NCBI RefSeq assembly: GCF_040869045.1
Contig: NC_090319.1
Location: forward strand, 229,145,832 to 229,209,831
Origin: Eurosta solidaginis
Taxonomy: Eukaryota; Arthropoda; Insecta; Diptera; Tephritidae
DNA length: 64,000 nt
Direction of reading: 5' to 3'
The notes under the pieces are model-generated. The model saw only the letters and a list, made by a program, of their open reading frames with translations, was not told where the DNA came from and did not search any database. The stretch's first letter is position 1. Each line of letters starts with the position of its first letter. The translations under genes were made by a program, and so were the position numbers. Shown here piece after piece: positions 52,959-64,000 of this stretch.

Positions 52959-53837
52959 TCACGGACAAAAGAGCAGCAGTGCTTGTGGCAAAGTGCAATG
53001 ACCACGGCGTGTGCACTGGCGTTTAGGCCCGGAGCTTCAGCTTCGTAGATTCTTTAACGTGATCACGGCACAGCACTACTCTCCCCAGTCAATGGTCAAA
53101 CAGAATAAATTGTTTTGCACACTGGGATACTCTACCATAAAAAAAATTTAAAAAAAACCACAAACGCACTTGCATGCCACACTTCAGTCATATGACACAC
53201 CGTATACTCACCTTTATGCATGGCAGCTCATTATTGCAACGATGGGTGGCTGCCTCTGTACCCGCCCTACCATTGGCCTTATAGATGTTATTGAGGCCCC
53301 GTTATTTTACCACTAACCTCCCAGGTCACAAACCAAAGTAAAACAAAATTATGTACACATTAGTAATTATTATTCACGAATTCAATGCATTATACAAGTT
53401 TGTTTAGTTTTAGCCTAGCTGACCTGAACTTAACTCACAAAATCTGTTTTGATCTTAAACAAGAGAAAGTAATATGAAAGAAAGTATAAAAAAAATGACA
53501 TCATAGAACAATAATCATTCCTGCGTGTGCACTGAATAGTATCTTGCCACTGAAGATGAATATACATATATATGTAAAAATGTATGCTCGCATAGCATTA
53601 CACATATGCAAAAATAAAAAACAACTGAATAAAAAAATGTATTTTACACTAAGATTGTATGTTTGAAGAAAAGGAAACTTCACTTTGTATATTAATATCT
53701 ATTTATGTACATATGTACATGCATATGTATGTACAGGCATTTGAGTGGATATATATATGTATGTATGATCAAAACTACAATATTAAAAAATTGGTAAATT
53801 CTCATAGGTATATGGGGCATTAGTCAATAACAAATAG

Positions 53838-53892
<55 letters not shown>

Positions 53893-53971
53893 TAGCTTTT
53901 CTACCTAGCGTCGAAGGCCTTCTTGCTTGGGGAGTTGTGTTTTCATTCCTTAAATAAGAACTAAAATATTT
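52959..53971. other. Gene-free stretch with microsatellites
   Basis: AT-rich, with a tatatgtatgtatgta-like tract near 53700-53765 and a pure (TA)n run at about 53838-53890. No gene seen. The first ~200 bp beyond 52958 may be the leader or LTR of the Gypsy element. Confidence 0.45.
53838..53890. repeat. (TA)n microsatellite
   Basis: About 26 uninterrupted TA dinucleotides. Confidence 0.95.
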
Positions 53972-53983
53972 CCTAAGCCAATT
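53972..53983. repeat. 12-bp target duplication, left
   Basis: cctaagccaatt, identical to 59216-59227, directly adjoining the poly(T) run that is the 3' poly(A) tail of the LINE on the minus strand. Confidence 0.85.
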
Positions 53984-54233
53984 TTTTTTTTTTTTTTTTT
54001 TTGTTACGTGGAAGGGGGAAATGCTTTATGCACTAACCGGGTTTTTAAGCCTCGGTGCTACTCTCTGTAGCAGCGAACCTCTCCGAGTGTAGGACTCCCT
54101 TCCTTTTTCTTTTCATGGGCTACCCACTAAAACCTAACCTCCCACGGCCCGCGCATTTTCCGCACCTGGGACTGCGTTTAGCATAAATTCGGGTACGGAA
54201 GCGCGCTACGTGAGGTCTTTGGCTACTCTCACG

Positions 54234-57200
54234 TTATTGGGCTAAGCAACCATCTTGCCGTTTAGCGAGGAGAATATTCCTTGCATATCTTCTGACCATG
54301 TCCCATCTGTCATTTCCGAAGGTCATTTTATGGATGACACTGCCCGGGGATAGGTCGCCTAGTGTTACTTCCACTCTTCTTCGTTGCTGTGCGAAGTTAT
54401 CGCATTCGAAAAAGGTGTGACGTACGTCGTCTATGAGCCCACAGTATAAGCAATTTGGATTTTCAACCTTGCCCATCCTGTGGAGGTATTCCCGGAAGTA
54501 GCCGTGGCCACTTAAAAACTGTGTCAGGTAGAAGTCGACCTCTCCGTGTGGCCGTTCTAACCATAGCTCCAGCTCGGGAATCAGTTCCCTGGTCCACTTA
54601 CCTGCAGTGCTGCAGCTCCACTGCTGTTCCCAGCATCGGATAGAATCTTTTCCCGCCTGCGCGGCAGCAACATCTCTACGTACTTCTCCTCGGAGGTGGT
54701 AAATTGATTTCCTCTCCTCAGCGAGAAGATGTATCGGTATGGTTTCCGCAATAAAAAGAACTGCGTCTGCGGATACCGTGCGGTAAGCTGAGGCAATTCG
54801 TAGCACCCTCTGCGTTGGACAGAAGTAATAGCTGCTCGATACTTTCGGAATTTCATTGCATCCGCCTAAATTTCTGCACCGTACAAGAGTATAGAATCTG
54901 AAGCGGGAGCAAGCAGCTTTCTTATACATGGCCTTGGCCCGCCTGTGTTTGCCATTAATCGGCTTAAGTATCCTATGGTCCGTGCAGTTTTCTCACAGGC
55001 TCCCTGAAAGTGTTCCGAGAAGGTTAGTTTGCTATCTAGCCTCACCCCAAGGTATTTCGTGGAGGTGCGTGTTTGTACTTGTTGTTCTCCAACCATCATA
55101 TTCGTAATGGTTGGAATTCGTGTCTTCGTGAGGATTACGATCTCAGTTTTCGCTGTCGCGAGCTGAAGTCCATGCTCACTCATCCATCTATTTACACTGC
55201 GCATTACTTGGTTTAATTTAAGCTGCGCCAGCTCGCAGTTCCGTGCTGTAATTACGGCACCCACGTCGCCTGCGAAAGCGACAAGAAAAGCACTCTCTGA
55301 CATGTGCAAACGAAGGAGGCTGTCATACGAAGCATTCCAGAGGTCGGGACCTAACACCGATCCCTGGGCTGCTCCGCCTGTTATCCTCACCTTTCTCTGA
55401 CCTTGGTTTGTTTCGTACGTGAGCCAGCGTTCTTTTAGGTAGTCCCCTAATATGGCTAGTAGATAAGGAGGTACCTTGAAAGAGTGTTTCAGCGCATCGA
55501 GCATGTCGTCCCACATGACGGAATTGAAGGCATTTTTCACATCCAGCGTGACCAGTAAGACAACCGGCCTAGCTTGGTGGCACGCGGTTTCGGCTTTCCT
55601 TACCGCATTTATTACCTCGGCTATGGCATCTATTGTGGAGTGACCTTTCCGAAACCCATGCTGCCGATGGGACAGACCACCTCCATCGTCAATGGCTGCT
55701 ATCAGCCGTTGTTTAAGGAGGCTTTCCATCATTTTCCCGGCCGTGTCGAGCATGCATAATGGTCGAAAAGACGACGGGGAGTTCGGGTCTCCCTTGCCTT
55801 TCGGGATTAGCACGAGGTGCGCTGTCTTCCACCTTGTAGGAAATATCCTGGCTTCCAGGCATTTGTTATACATGTGCAACAGAAATTCAGGACTGCTCTT
55901 AGCAGCCAGTCTTATTGTTCACCTGGTATCCCATCCGGTCCTGGCGCTTTACCGGGCTTCATTCTGTGTAGGGCCGCTTTTAGCTCACCTTCAGTGAACG
56001 GCTGTACGTCGTGGCCTTCGAGGGTGACGTGGTCATCCTCTCTGCTTGTGCGAGTGAGGAACAGAGCATCTACTATACTTCGCATCTTTCCCTCATCCAT
56101 CGTTTGGTTCGGTGGGCGGAATTTCCCCATTACTATCTTATACCCTTGTCCCCAAGGATCACGATCAACTTCTTTGCAAAGCTTTTTCCAGCTATCAAGT
56201 TTGCTTTGCTTTATGGCGGCACAGAGAACCTTTTTTGCTCTTTTGTATGCCTCCGCATGCTCTAGCGCGTCAGGCCTGCTGCGTGCGCGGGTTGCCAGCC
56301 TTCGCTTTCTGTGGCATACCCTGCGTAGTTCGGCGATTTCGCTACTCCACCAGTGCACTTGTATTTTACCTCTCCTAGGCCCTTTTCGTGGCATTCAGGT
56401 CTTGCATGCGTTGTTCAGGCAACGCATGGTGGCTTCTACCGTAGCGTTCGCCGCTTCGGCACTGTCGACTATCTGTGGTGCGCTCGCTTGTACAACAGCG
56501 GAGAACTTTGCAGCGTCAACCTTAGAGGCGTCCCATTTTGTTTTCATACGGGCGGTCTCTCTGTCCGACTTTGCCCTGAGTCATTAAGATGGAAGGTGAT
56601 GTAGTTATGGTCACTACCCGTGAGATCCTCCATCACCCTCCATCCAGCCGCCTTTGACAGCAGGTTTTCCGATACTAATGTAATATCAGGGATAGAGTGT
56701 CCAAAGCCTGGTCGCCGATATTTCGGGGTCGTGCCGGTATTCAGAATGACCAATCCAAGTCGGGCAGCCATTTCTAGCACTAGCCTTCCTCTGGAGTTAG
56801 TCTGGGGCATTCCCCACTCAACAGCCCTAGCATTGAAATCTCCAGCGACGACCACGTTACCGGTTTCATCACGCAAATAGTCTTCGTGTAGTTCTAGTTT
56901 ATCTTTAAACCCTTGAATTGGATCGTTTGGGGACAGGTAGCAGCTCACTAGTGTGGTGTGCGCCACTGTTACGCGTACGTAGCCGTTTCCGACAACACGG
57001 CTTCGTACGTGGGTGCCAGCGTCTAGGATCCAGATCGCAGCAGCAGCTGTTAAGTCTACGTGCCAGTCACTCCTGACTCTATAAGGTTCGCTGATGGTAG
57101 CATAGCTGGCTCTGTTTTCAAGAACCAGTTGGTCCAGCAGACTATCGCCTAACCTGCTTCGGTTCAGGTTGCCTTGGATGAACCTGGTCACTTGCGCGCC

Positions 57201-57353
57201 TGTTTGGCCTTTACGACAGCGAGTGCCTCCCTGAAGGTGCTGCATGCTCCAGACCCGGGAAGGTGGTCGACCTTCTCTGACTGGCATAAAAAGCACTTTG
57301 GGGTTTCCGTGCAGGCCGAGGCCTGGTGGCCACTCTGTCCGCACTTCCAGCAA
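54234..57353 (-). pseudogene. R1-like ORF2 (endonuclease, RT, zinc motif)
   Basis: 57353-56544: AP endonuclease with FIQGNLNRSRLGDSLLDQLV, SEPYR, VVVAGDFNARAVEWG and LTGSDHNYITFHL; the true start is probably near 57190. 56394-55912: linker with LKAALHRMKPGKAPGPDGIP. 55879-54866: RT with LVLIPKGKGDPNSPSSFRP, HGFRKGHSTIDAI, LVTLDVKNAFNSV, AAQGSVLGPDLWN. The catalytic box reads FAGD (glycine codon at 55268-55270) where FADD is expected. 54929-54234: C-terminal region with FLSGHGYFREYLHRMG and the zinc motif CLYCGLIDDVRHTFFEC. Three frameshifts and the lost aspartate make it inactive. Confidence 0.88.
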
Positions 57354-58603
57354 GCACTGCTTCTATCAGGGCCTTTGCAGTCTGCTTTTTGGTGTCCGTA
57401 GCCTAGACACCTGAAGCACCGCTGCACGTCTACCCTCTGTCTAAGCCTGCATTGCAGCCAGCCGATACAGATCTTGCCCTTGGCTAGTAAAAGGACGCCA
57501 ACAGCTTCGTCCGCTTCAATGGCTGCCATCTTTTGTTCACGCTGGTTTGCTGAGAAAATAGAAACACAGACCTGCCCCGTCATTTCCCCGCCAGCAGCTT
57601 TTCTAACAGCCTGGGCAACTTCCTCGGCGGTTGCCAGACAGTCCATGCCCAGCACCTCTATCCGCATTCGCCGTGTAAGCTGCTTGGTTTCGCCCGCTTC
57701 TCCAATAGCTTCTATCGCTTGGATGAACGCTGATTTATCACCGCAACGTGCAGTTTCGATAAGTACACTCCCGGATTTGGTTTTCGTACGGAGCGTATGC
57801 CGGTCCCTGTATCTTCAGGCCGAAGCTCGCCCCGGATGGCTCCTACGACTTCGGCGTAGTTCTTTCCCTGGGCTGGTCTAACTACGAAAGTTGCGGCCCG
57901 TCTGTTTCTGAGCTTGCCTTTTCTTTTTGCCTTCTTGGCTTGCCCAGGTGGTGTCCTTTGTTCTTTCTCAGGGCGTGGTTTGACTTTCCCGCTCCTTACG
58001 GTCGTCCAGGCCTCTCCCGAGATTTTCTTCGCAGAACCCTCATCGCACTTTTTCTTCGCCTCCGAGGCCCCCGGTTGCGAGCCAGAGTTCGTTCGTGCTC
58101 TTTTGTTCCCACGAGTCGCTTTCGGTTCTGTGTACTCTGTGCTTTTACCCTCTAATAAAGAGCGCATGCGACTCAGTGTGTTTTCAAGTTGTGCCATGCC
58201 GTTCTTTATGTCCATCGACACATTTCTCTGTTTGGCCGCAGCAGCCTGCATGCTGCACAGCACAACTCTTGCATACTCGAGGAGGTCAACTTGACTTGTC
58301 CTCCCCGGTGTTTCACCGCATACGGAGGTTTCCCGCCCGTCATTGCCGTCACCTTGCTGTCCAGGGGTAGATGGAGTGGCATCTACTTTCCTACTGTTTT
58401 CCCTAGCTTTTGTCCCCCTTGCGTTCGTCGGGGGGTATCCCTGGCCATTGCTGACCCGCCACCTTGTTTCTCTGCTGGTGCTTTGTCGCATTGCTAGCGG
58501 CTTTTAACACCGGCGATCGGAGCACTTTGCTGCTCCTTTGAAAAACGGTTACGCCGCTATCATTAACCTCGTTACTTTTACGCGTTTCAATTGTTTGGCT
58601 CAT
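57188..58603 (-). pseudogene. R1-like ORF1 (gag-like, three CCHC knuckles)
   Basis: Starts MSQTIETRKSNEVNDSGVTV at 58603, changes frame near 58450, and continues through a basic, proline- and serine-rich region (VDLLEYARVVLCSMQ coiled-coil-like segment, KKAKRKGKLRNRRAATFV) to 57712. After another shift near 57690, 57667-57188 carries the RNA-binding end with CFRCLGYGHQKADC, CWKCGQSGHQASAC and CFLCQSEKVDHLPGSGAC. Three successive CCHC-type motifs are the hallmark of ORF1 in R1/Jockey-group LINEs. Two frameshifts break it. Confidence 0.85.
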
Positions 58604-59215
58604 TTCTTTTCAGTTGGGTCTCCGCTCCAAGCCGCTATCTCCGCCCGATGTGCAGTCGCCGTTTTACATTCCCGTGGTTATCTTTGCATGTGCAGGAAGG
58701 CCACGCGAGGGTTGACACAGGTCCTTATGAGAGTCTGTGTTCAGAGCCAGAATCCGGTGTGAGTCAGGAGTCATCTCAACTGAGCCTGCACCACCAACTT
58801 AATGGTGACGTGGCTTAGAACATACTTGGAGACCTGCCAAGGTTTTAACGAGACGGAGACGAAGACGATATTAGCCCACCAGCCGTTTCGACGAGGTGTC
58901 ACCCTCGGCTACTAAGATGGTAGAATACCGTCCACGCCAGCCCATAGCAATCTTTTCCTTAATGTTTTCTAGTTGTCGCCGTCAGGATCTTACTGGGCTC
59001 GATCCTGAGGATGCTTATTGAAGTTTTAGGGCGGCACCCACTTGCCCTGCCACCAAGATTCATTGGGCATGTGTGGCCTTTTGCGCCACGCCTTCCTCTA
59101 TGGTCGCTCTTGGTCGGGGACTGCTTATTGGTTATTCGCAGCTAACCTACTAGAGGCCGTTCACGATCCGCCACCTTGTGACCCCGGTGGAGCCCTGAGC
59201 TCAGCCTTTAACCCC

Positions 59216-59227
59216 CTAAGCCAATTA
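59216..59227. repeat. 12-bp target duplication, right
   Basis: cctaagccaatt, matching 53972-53983 and marking the 5' end of the LINE. Confidence 0.85.
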
Positions 59228-59689
59228 CAAAATATAATTGTTGATATTATCGAAAAAAAAATTACTTAATAATATTAGCTAACCGCAAATGTTGGCAACC
59301 ATGCTTAAAGATATTAAAGTGTTACGGAGAGAACTCAGTTAAAGGAATATCTATAACAAAGCCGGCCAAAAGTTGCACATTGTGCAATTTGAGTTCGTAT
59401 TTTCACACCGACACTAACGATGTGTGATCACGATCGTTTGCTTTCGCATGTCACTCACTAAAATCAACAGTGAATGCAAAAGGAAAAGTCCATGCTACAT
59501 GGCACATAATAAAAATATGCATGCAATGCTAAAGTGAATTTTAATACGTTTTAGTTAGTATTATTAAGTTCTTTTGAACATACATATTAATATAATTAGT
59601 TATTAATAATTAGTAATAATTAATTAAGTATTAATAAATATTGACAATTTAATATAAATATATTTTTACACGTTCTACTTAAAAAAAAA
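59228..59689. other. Gene-free AT-rich stretch
   Basis: No gene. Long runs of A/T with repeated taattaatt phrases near 59590-59650. Confidence 0.4.
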
Positions 59690-61790
59690 ACAAGTAAGGA
59701 AGGTTAAGTTCGGGTGTAACCGAACATTACATACTCAGTTGAGAGCTATGGTGACAACATAAGGGAAAATAACCATGTAGGAAAATGAACCGAGGGAAAC
59801 CCTGGAATGTGTTTGTATGACATGTCTATCAAATGAAAGGCACTAAAGAGTATTTTATGAGGGAGTGGGCCATAGTTCTATAGGTGGACGCCATTTAGGG
59901 ATATCGCCATAAAGGTGGATCAGGGTTGACTCTAAAGTTTGTTTGCACGATATGGGTATCAAATGAAAGGTGTTAATGAGTATTTTAAAAGGGAGTAATC
60001 CTTAGTTCCATAGGTGGACGCCGTTTCGAGATATCGCCATAAAGGTGGACCAGGGTTGACCCTAGAATTTGTTTGTTCAATATGGGTATCAAAAGAAAGG
60101 TGTTAATTAGTATTTTAAAGGGAGTGATCCTTAGTTCCATAGGTGGACGCCGTTTCGAGATATCGCCATAGAAGTGGACCAGGGGTGACCCTAGAATTTG
60201 TTTGTACGATATGGGTATCAAATTAAAGGTATTAATGAGGGTTTTAAAAGGGACCAGGGGTGACTCTAGAATGCGTTTGTACAATATGGGTATCAAACGA
60301 AAGGTGTTAATGAGTATTTTAAAAGGGAGTGGGCCTTAGTGCTATAGGTGGAAGCCGTTTCGAAATATCGCCATAAAGGTGGACCAGGGGTGACTCTAGA
60401 ATGTGTTTGTACGATATGGGTATAAAATTAAAGGTATTAATGAGGGTTTTAAAAGGGAGTGGTGGTAGTTGTATATGTGAAGGCGTTTTCCAGATATCAA
60501 CCAAAATGTGGACCAGGGTGACCTAGAACATCATCTGTTGGATACCGCTAATTTATTTATATATGTAACACCTGCCAAGATTCCAAGGGCGTTTGATTTC
60601 GCCCTGCAGAACTTTTGTCATTTTCTTCTACTTAATATGGTAGGTGTCACACCCATTTTACAAAGTTTTTTCTAAAGTTATATTTTGCGTCAATAAACCA
60701 ATCCAATTACCATGTTTTATCTCTTTTTTCATATTTGGTACAGTATTGTGGCTTTTTTTTCATTTTTCGTAATTTTCGATATCGAAAAAGTGGGCGTGGT
60801 CATAATCGGATTTCGTTCATTTCGTATACCAAGATAAAGTGAGTTCAGATAAGTACGTGAACTAAGTTCAGTAAAGATATGTCGATTTTTGCTCAAGTTA
60901 TCGTGTTAAGGGCCATGCGGAAGGACAGACGGACGACTGTGTATAAAAACAGGGCGTGGCTTCAACCGATTTCGCCCATTTTCACAGAAAACAGTTAACG
61001 TCATAAAATCTATGCCCCTACCAAATTTCAAAAGGATTGGTAAATTTTTTTCGACCTATGGCATTAAAAGTATCCTGACAAATTAAATGAAAAAGGGCGG
61101 AGCCACGCCCATTTTGACATTTTCTTTTATTTTTGAATTTTGTTGCACCATATCATTACTGGAGTTGAATGTTGACATAATTTACTTATATACTGTAAAG
61201 GTATTAATTTTTTTGTTAAACTTTTACTTTAAAAATTTTTTTTTAAAAGTGGGCGTGGTCCTTCTCCGATTTTGCTAATTTTTATTAATCGTACATATAG
61301 TAATAGGAGTAACGTTCCTGCCAAATTTCATCATGATATCTTCAATGACTGCCAAATTACAGCTTGCAAATTTTTAAATTACCTTCTTTTAAAAGTGGGC
61401 GGTGCCACGCCCATTGTCCAAAATTTTACTAATTTTGTATTCTGCGTCATAAGTTCAACCCACCTACCAAGTTTCATCGCTTTATCTGTCTTTGGTAATG
61501 AATTATCGCACTTTTTCGGTTTTTCGAAATTTTCGATATCGAAAAAGTGGACGTGGTTATAGTCCGATATCGTTCATTTTAAATAGCGATCTGAGATGGG
61601 TGCTCAGGAACCTACATAACAAATTTCATCAAGATATGGCTCAATCAAATTTTTTTTCGATCCTGATGATTTTGATATATGGAAGTCTATATCTATCTCG
61701 ATTCCTTTATACCTGTACAACCAACCGTTATCCAATCAAACTTAATATACTCTGTGAGCTCTGCTCAACTGAGTATAAAAACACGTTCTC
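59690..61790. mobile_element. Interspersed repeat with inverted atactcagttgag ends
   Basis: Starts acaagtaaggaaggttaag and has atactcagttgagagct near its left end. Near its right end (about 61745-61780) gctctgctcaactgagtat is the inverted counterpart. Between them lie ~128-bp tandem units and a core with repeated phrases cgatatcgaaaaagtggcg and gtgggcgtggtc. A degenerate GTCY tract (ggacagacggacgac, about 60920) is present. The same general plan (tandem units, GTCY, no coding) is seen at 23757-27665. It is a common type of fly non-autonomous repeat. The family name is uncertain. Confidence 0.65.
59812..60540. repeat. ~128-bp tandem repeat, six units
   Basis: The phrase gtttgtacgatatgggtatc and variants occurs at about 59812, 59941, 60069, 60199, 60274 and 60402. 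Spacing is 128-130 bp except for one shortened unit of 75 bp. Each unit has caaa(t)gaaaggt, gagtatttta, gtggacgcc and atatcgccat phrases. Confidence 0.85.
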
Positions 61791-62975
61791 TGCTTAGTTT
61801 TATTAATTTTCATAAATGTTTTTTATTGAATAACTTTATGTTTTGAAAATATATATTTCTATCTTTACATTTACTTTGTTTTATAGTTTTTTTCCTAATG
61901 AAAAAGTGAATTTTTTAAAGTATATTTTGCATTGAATAAACACCATACCTTCTTTTATAAAAAAGTTTTATCTGACTAGCTCGACCTCCGCGTTCTCAGT
62001 TATACGAATATAAGTAAATATAGTCAGTATGAGCTTGAAATCAAATAACCAAAGTCCTTTTTAATTTCAAACTTCACAGTCCACATTTTCTTTAAGCACA
62101 CTGTGGGGCGTTTTCACTCAATTTTTACACACACTTATGCAATTTTTTTAGTATTTGTGTGGCCGGCTATGATCTATAATGAATGTTGCTTCGAACGAAG
62201 TCATACAAAAAAAACTCTCTAAGTAACACCATACCAAAAACTATTTAACCGCAACGTGTAAATGTAAACAGTTGGTTGCATCGAAAAACTTTACACAAAA
62301 TTTGTTAATATTGCACCATACCGCTCTCTCAAACATCTCAGGAACTGGTGATGACTTGAAGCTTATCACCGTGGAAGCGGAATGCGGGTGAAGTAAAAGG
62401 GAGGGTTGCTTGCGATTCGCACAAGCAACTCACATGCATATAATGAAAAATATGTTGGCAAATGAATTTTCAGAGAAATGTGGTGCTCGTTTTCTTGAGA
62501 AGAAAATCTGCGGAAGAAACCGATACCGCTCTGTTAGAATTTTTACTTTAACTTTTGACACCACACAATTTAATGTTAGACAGAGGGGTAAAAGGGATTA
62601 ATTCTTTAAATAAAACATTAAGACTTACCATAGATATCATGTACGTATTTCTGCTCAAGGTGGACTGGATTGCTCTTGCTAACAAGTGGCGACAGAGGAG
62701 TTGTTGAAATTAGGAGTTTTATTTGATCGCGCGAACTTGGCGAATTAATCCATTATTTTTGTTTGAATCAAACACAAAATAGTTAAATTTTATATGGAAT
62801 CAGGCTTAGCTGATTTTATTATATGTCGCACTACTTTAATGTTTTAAATATTTAAAATTTTGGAGGTCTAAAAGTTCACTCCAATTTTCTATATGTTTGA
62901 AAAAAAAACAAGGAAACTCCGACCACGATGTTTACTGCTCCGAAACTCCATAGGAAAATATCGAGAGCTTATGGC
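61791..62975. other. Gene-free stretch
   Basis: AT-rich sequence. The short frame at 62410-62601 has no recognised relative. No repeat ends are seen. Confidence 0.4.
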
Positions 62976-63325
62976 GGCCGCCGTGGTGTGATGGTAGCGT
63001 GCTCCGCCTACCACACTGTATGCCCTGGGTTCACACCCCGGGCAAAGCAACATCAAAATTTTAGAAATAAGGTTTTTCAATTAGAAGACAATTTTTCTAA
63101 GCGGGGTCGCCCCTCGGCAGTGTTTTGCAAGCGCTCTGGGTGTATTTCTGCCATGAAAAGCTCTCAGTGAAAACTCATCTGCCTTGCAGATGCCGTTCGG
63201 AGTCGGCATAAAACATGTAGGTCCCGTCCTGCCAATTTGTAGGGAAAAGCAAGAGGAGCACGACGCAAATTGGAAGAGAAGCTCGACCTTAGATCTCTTC
63301 GGAGGTTATCGCGCCTTACATTTAT
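62976..63325 (+). mobile_element. tRNA-derived SINE
   Basis: The head is tRNA-like: ggccgccgtggtgtgatggt with an A-box-like tggtgtgatggtagcg (about 62984-62999), and ggttcacaccc (63028-63038) as the RNA polymerase III B box in a GGGTTCACACCCC arm. A conserved body follows (caacatcaaaattttag, gcggggtcgcccctcggcag, gatgccgttcggagtcggc) and ends near gcgccttacattta. It seems complete and little diverged. Transcription by polymerase III from the internal boxes is expected. I recognise this SINE style from tephritid genomes, which is knowledge and not proof. Confidence 0.85.
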
Positions 63326-63490
63326 ATGACGGAAATAGCTCTTGACCTACCTTGCTCAGATGAGTCGATAAATGAGTTCAATATCACCTGTTTTTGACAG
63401 ATGCTTTGTGAAGCAATTTTTGGTAACTAGAAACAGTGGTGCCTAGCTAAACGGGATACGAAAAAAAAGTAAAAGCAGCAGGGAACAGAA

Positions 63491-63998
63491 CTAAGAAAAT
63501 AAAAAAGGAGGATTTCTGCTTTCTACTACGGTACACATCCCCCCACCTAGAGAGTTGGTACGGAGTGACCTAAGTGCTATGTTGGATGTCTTTTCTGTGA
63601 TAAACTTCTTTTCTGCCTGTGTCGACGTCTTCCAACTCGTACATGCATTGCCTTTTATGGAAACCACCCTACATTTAACGAACTTTGGATCTAGTTTGGC
63701 GGAAAATTTCTTTGAGGCATCGCTCAAGACAAAGTTACGACGAAAAACAAAATCACCAATTTCAAAGCGTTTGTCAGTGCTACGAAGATTGTAACGCTTT
63801 GACGAGTTTTCAAAAGCTTTGGTGATGTTTTCAGTAATATTTCGTCTTATTAGTTTCAGAGTGTCGTTTCTGTCGAGTACGGTATCGTCCAATGTTTTGA
63901 GCTTCCTTAGGAGTTCATAGTCACCAGCATGATAAATCATTTGCTGTCCAAACAATGCAAAGTACGGAGATGCTCCGATCGTTTGATGATACGAACTC
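63491..63998 (-). pseudogene. Gypsy integrase C-terminus, runs off the window
   Basis: Read from the right edge, the minus strand encodes SSYHQTIGASPYFALFGQQM, the end of a Gypsy integrase core (the H-x-T-x-G-x-S-P-F/Y module). It is followed by RYNLRSTDKRFEIGDFVFRR and KKFSAKLDPKFVKCRVV, the C-terminal DNA-binding domain, and stops at 63491 after NPPFLFS. No stop interrupts this part, so the element to the right may be well preserved. It is a different lineage from the Gypsy at 48520-52958. Confidence 0.85.
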
Positions 63999-64000
63999 CT

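Larger units (their letters stand above)
53984..59215 (-). mobile_element. R1-clade-like LINE, full length, mutated
   Basis: 5.23 kb on the minus strand between identical 12-bp duplications. It has a 5' UTR (58604-59215), ORF1 with gag-type zinc knuckles, ORF2 with AP endonuclease, reverse transcriptase and a C-terminal zinc motif, a 3' UTR and a poly(A) tail (T run 53981-54002 on the plus strand). GC content is clearly higher than in neighbouring DNA. Frames are broken in several places and one RT catalytic aspartate is changed. R1-clade membership rests on the domain order and motif style. Jockey-related lineages are the main alternative. Confidence 0.88.

Noticed and set aside
55817..58370. 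Plus-strand frames of 80-256 codons in the R1-like LINE region
   Set aside because: The GC-rich LINE gives long antisense frames. The minus-strand frames carry all the recognisable motifs.
62984..63038. A possible true tRNA gene with A and B boxes
   Set aside because: The acceptor stem and anticodon arm cannot be completed, and a conserved non-tRNA body follows directly. It is the head of a SINE.

Overview
The window is insect DNA, almost certainly from a higher fly (Diptera) and most likely a tephritid fruit fly. The host-gene remnants match fly ribosomal protein S23, plexin A, a PHF7/G2E3-type PHD protein and the deubiquitinase fat facets. The repeats are typical of fly genomes: BEL/Pao, Ty3/Gypsy, RTE, R1-like and Jockey/CR1-like LINEs, a Penelope-like element, a tRNA-derived SINE, MITEs and GTCY/TA-bearing repeats. 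The family placement is an inference. I see no intact host gene. The window is a patchwork of nested transposable elements and broken gene copies, as expected of heterochromatin or a degenerating sex chromosome.

Layout. 0.5-1.9 kb: retroelement-like gag/protease frame with no reverse transcriptase. 3.4-7.0 kb: a mosaic of an RpS23 fragment (+), plexin A pieces (-) and a PHF7-like copy (+) joined directly to each other. 7.4-13.4 kb: a BEL/Pao element (-) whose polyprotein is open except for one stop. 15.7-16.5 kb: two MITEs. 16.6-23.6 kb: two RTE LINE copies in opposite orientation, one sitting inside a ~155-bp satellite array. 23.7-27.7 kb: a GTCY/TA repeat element with a ~1.42-kb tandem duplication. 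29.0-31.7 kb: A-rich possible LTR-element leader with small ORFs. 32.1-32.3 kb: a MITE. 34.3-35.0 kb: a Jockey/CR1-like RT fragment. 35.2-40.6 kb: a composite Penelope-like insertion carrying three hammerhead ribozymes and bounded by a 13-bp target duplication. 42.2-47.5 kb: fat facets exon remnants (+) with introns. 48.5-53.0 kb: a decayed Ty3/Gypsy element (-). 54.0-59.2 kb: a complete but mutated R1-clade-like LINE (-) with a 12-bp target duplication. 59.7-61.8 kb: an interspersed repeat with ~128-bp tandem units. 63.0-63.3 kb: a SINE. 63.5 kb to the end: integrase C-terminus of another Gypsy element.

How it fits together. The elements act as separate parasites and no host pathway is encoded. 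The host-gene remnants keep intron boundaries (fat facets), so they arose by DNA-level duplication or translocation, not retroposition. Many frame breaks lie in A or T runs, so part of the apparent decay may be assembly error. The best-supported unusual structures are the Penelope composite with hammerhead ribozymes that overlap coding sequence, and the RpS23/plexin A/PHF7-like mosaic.
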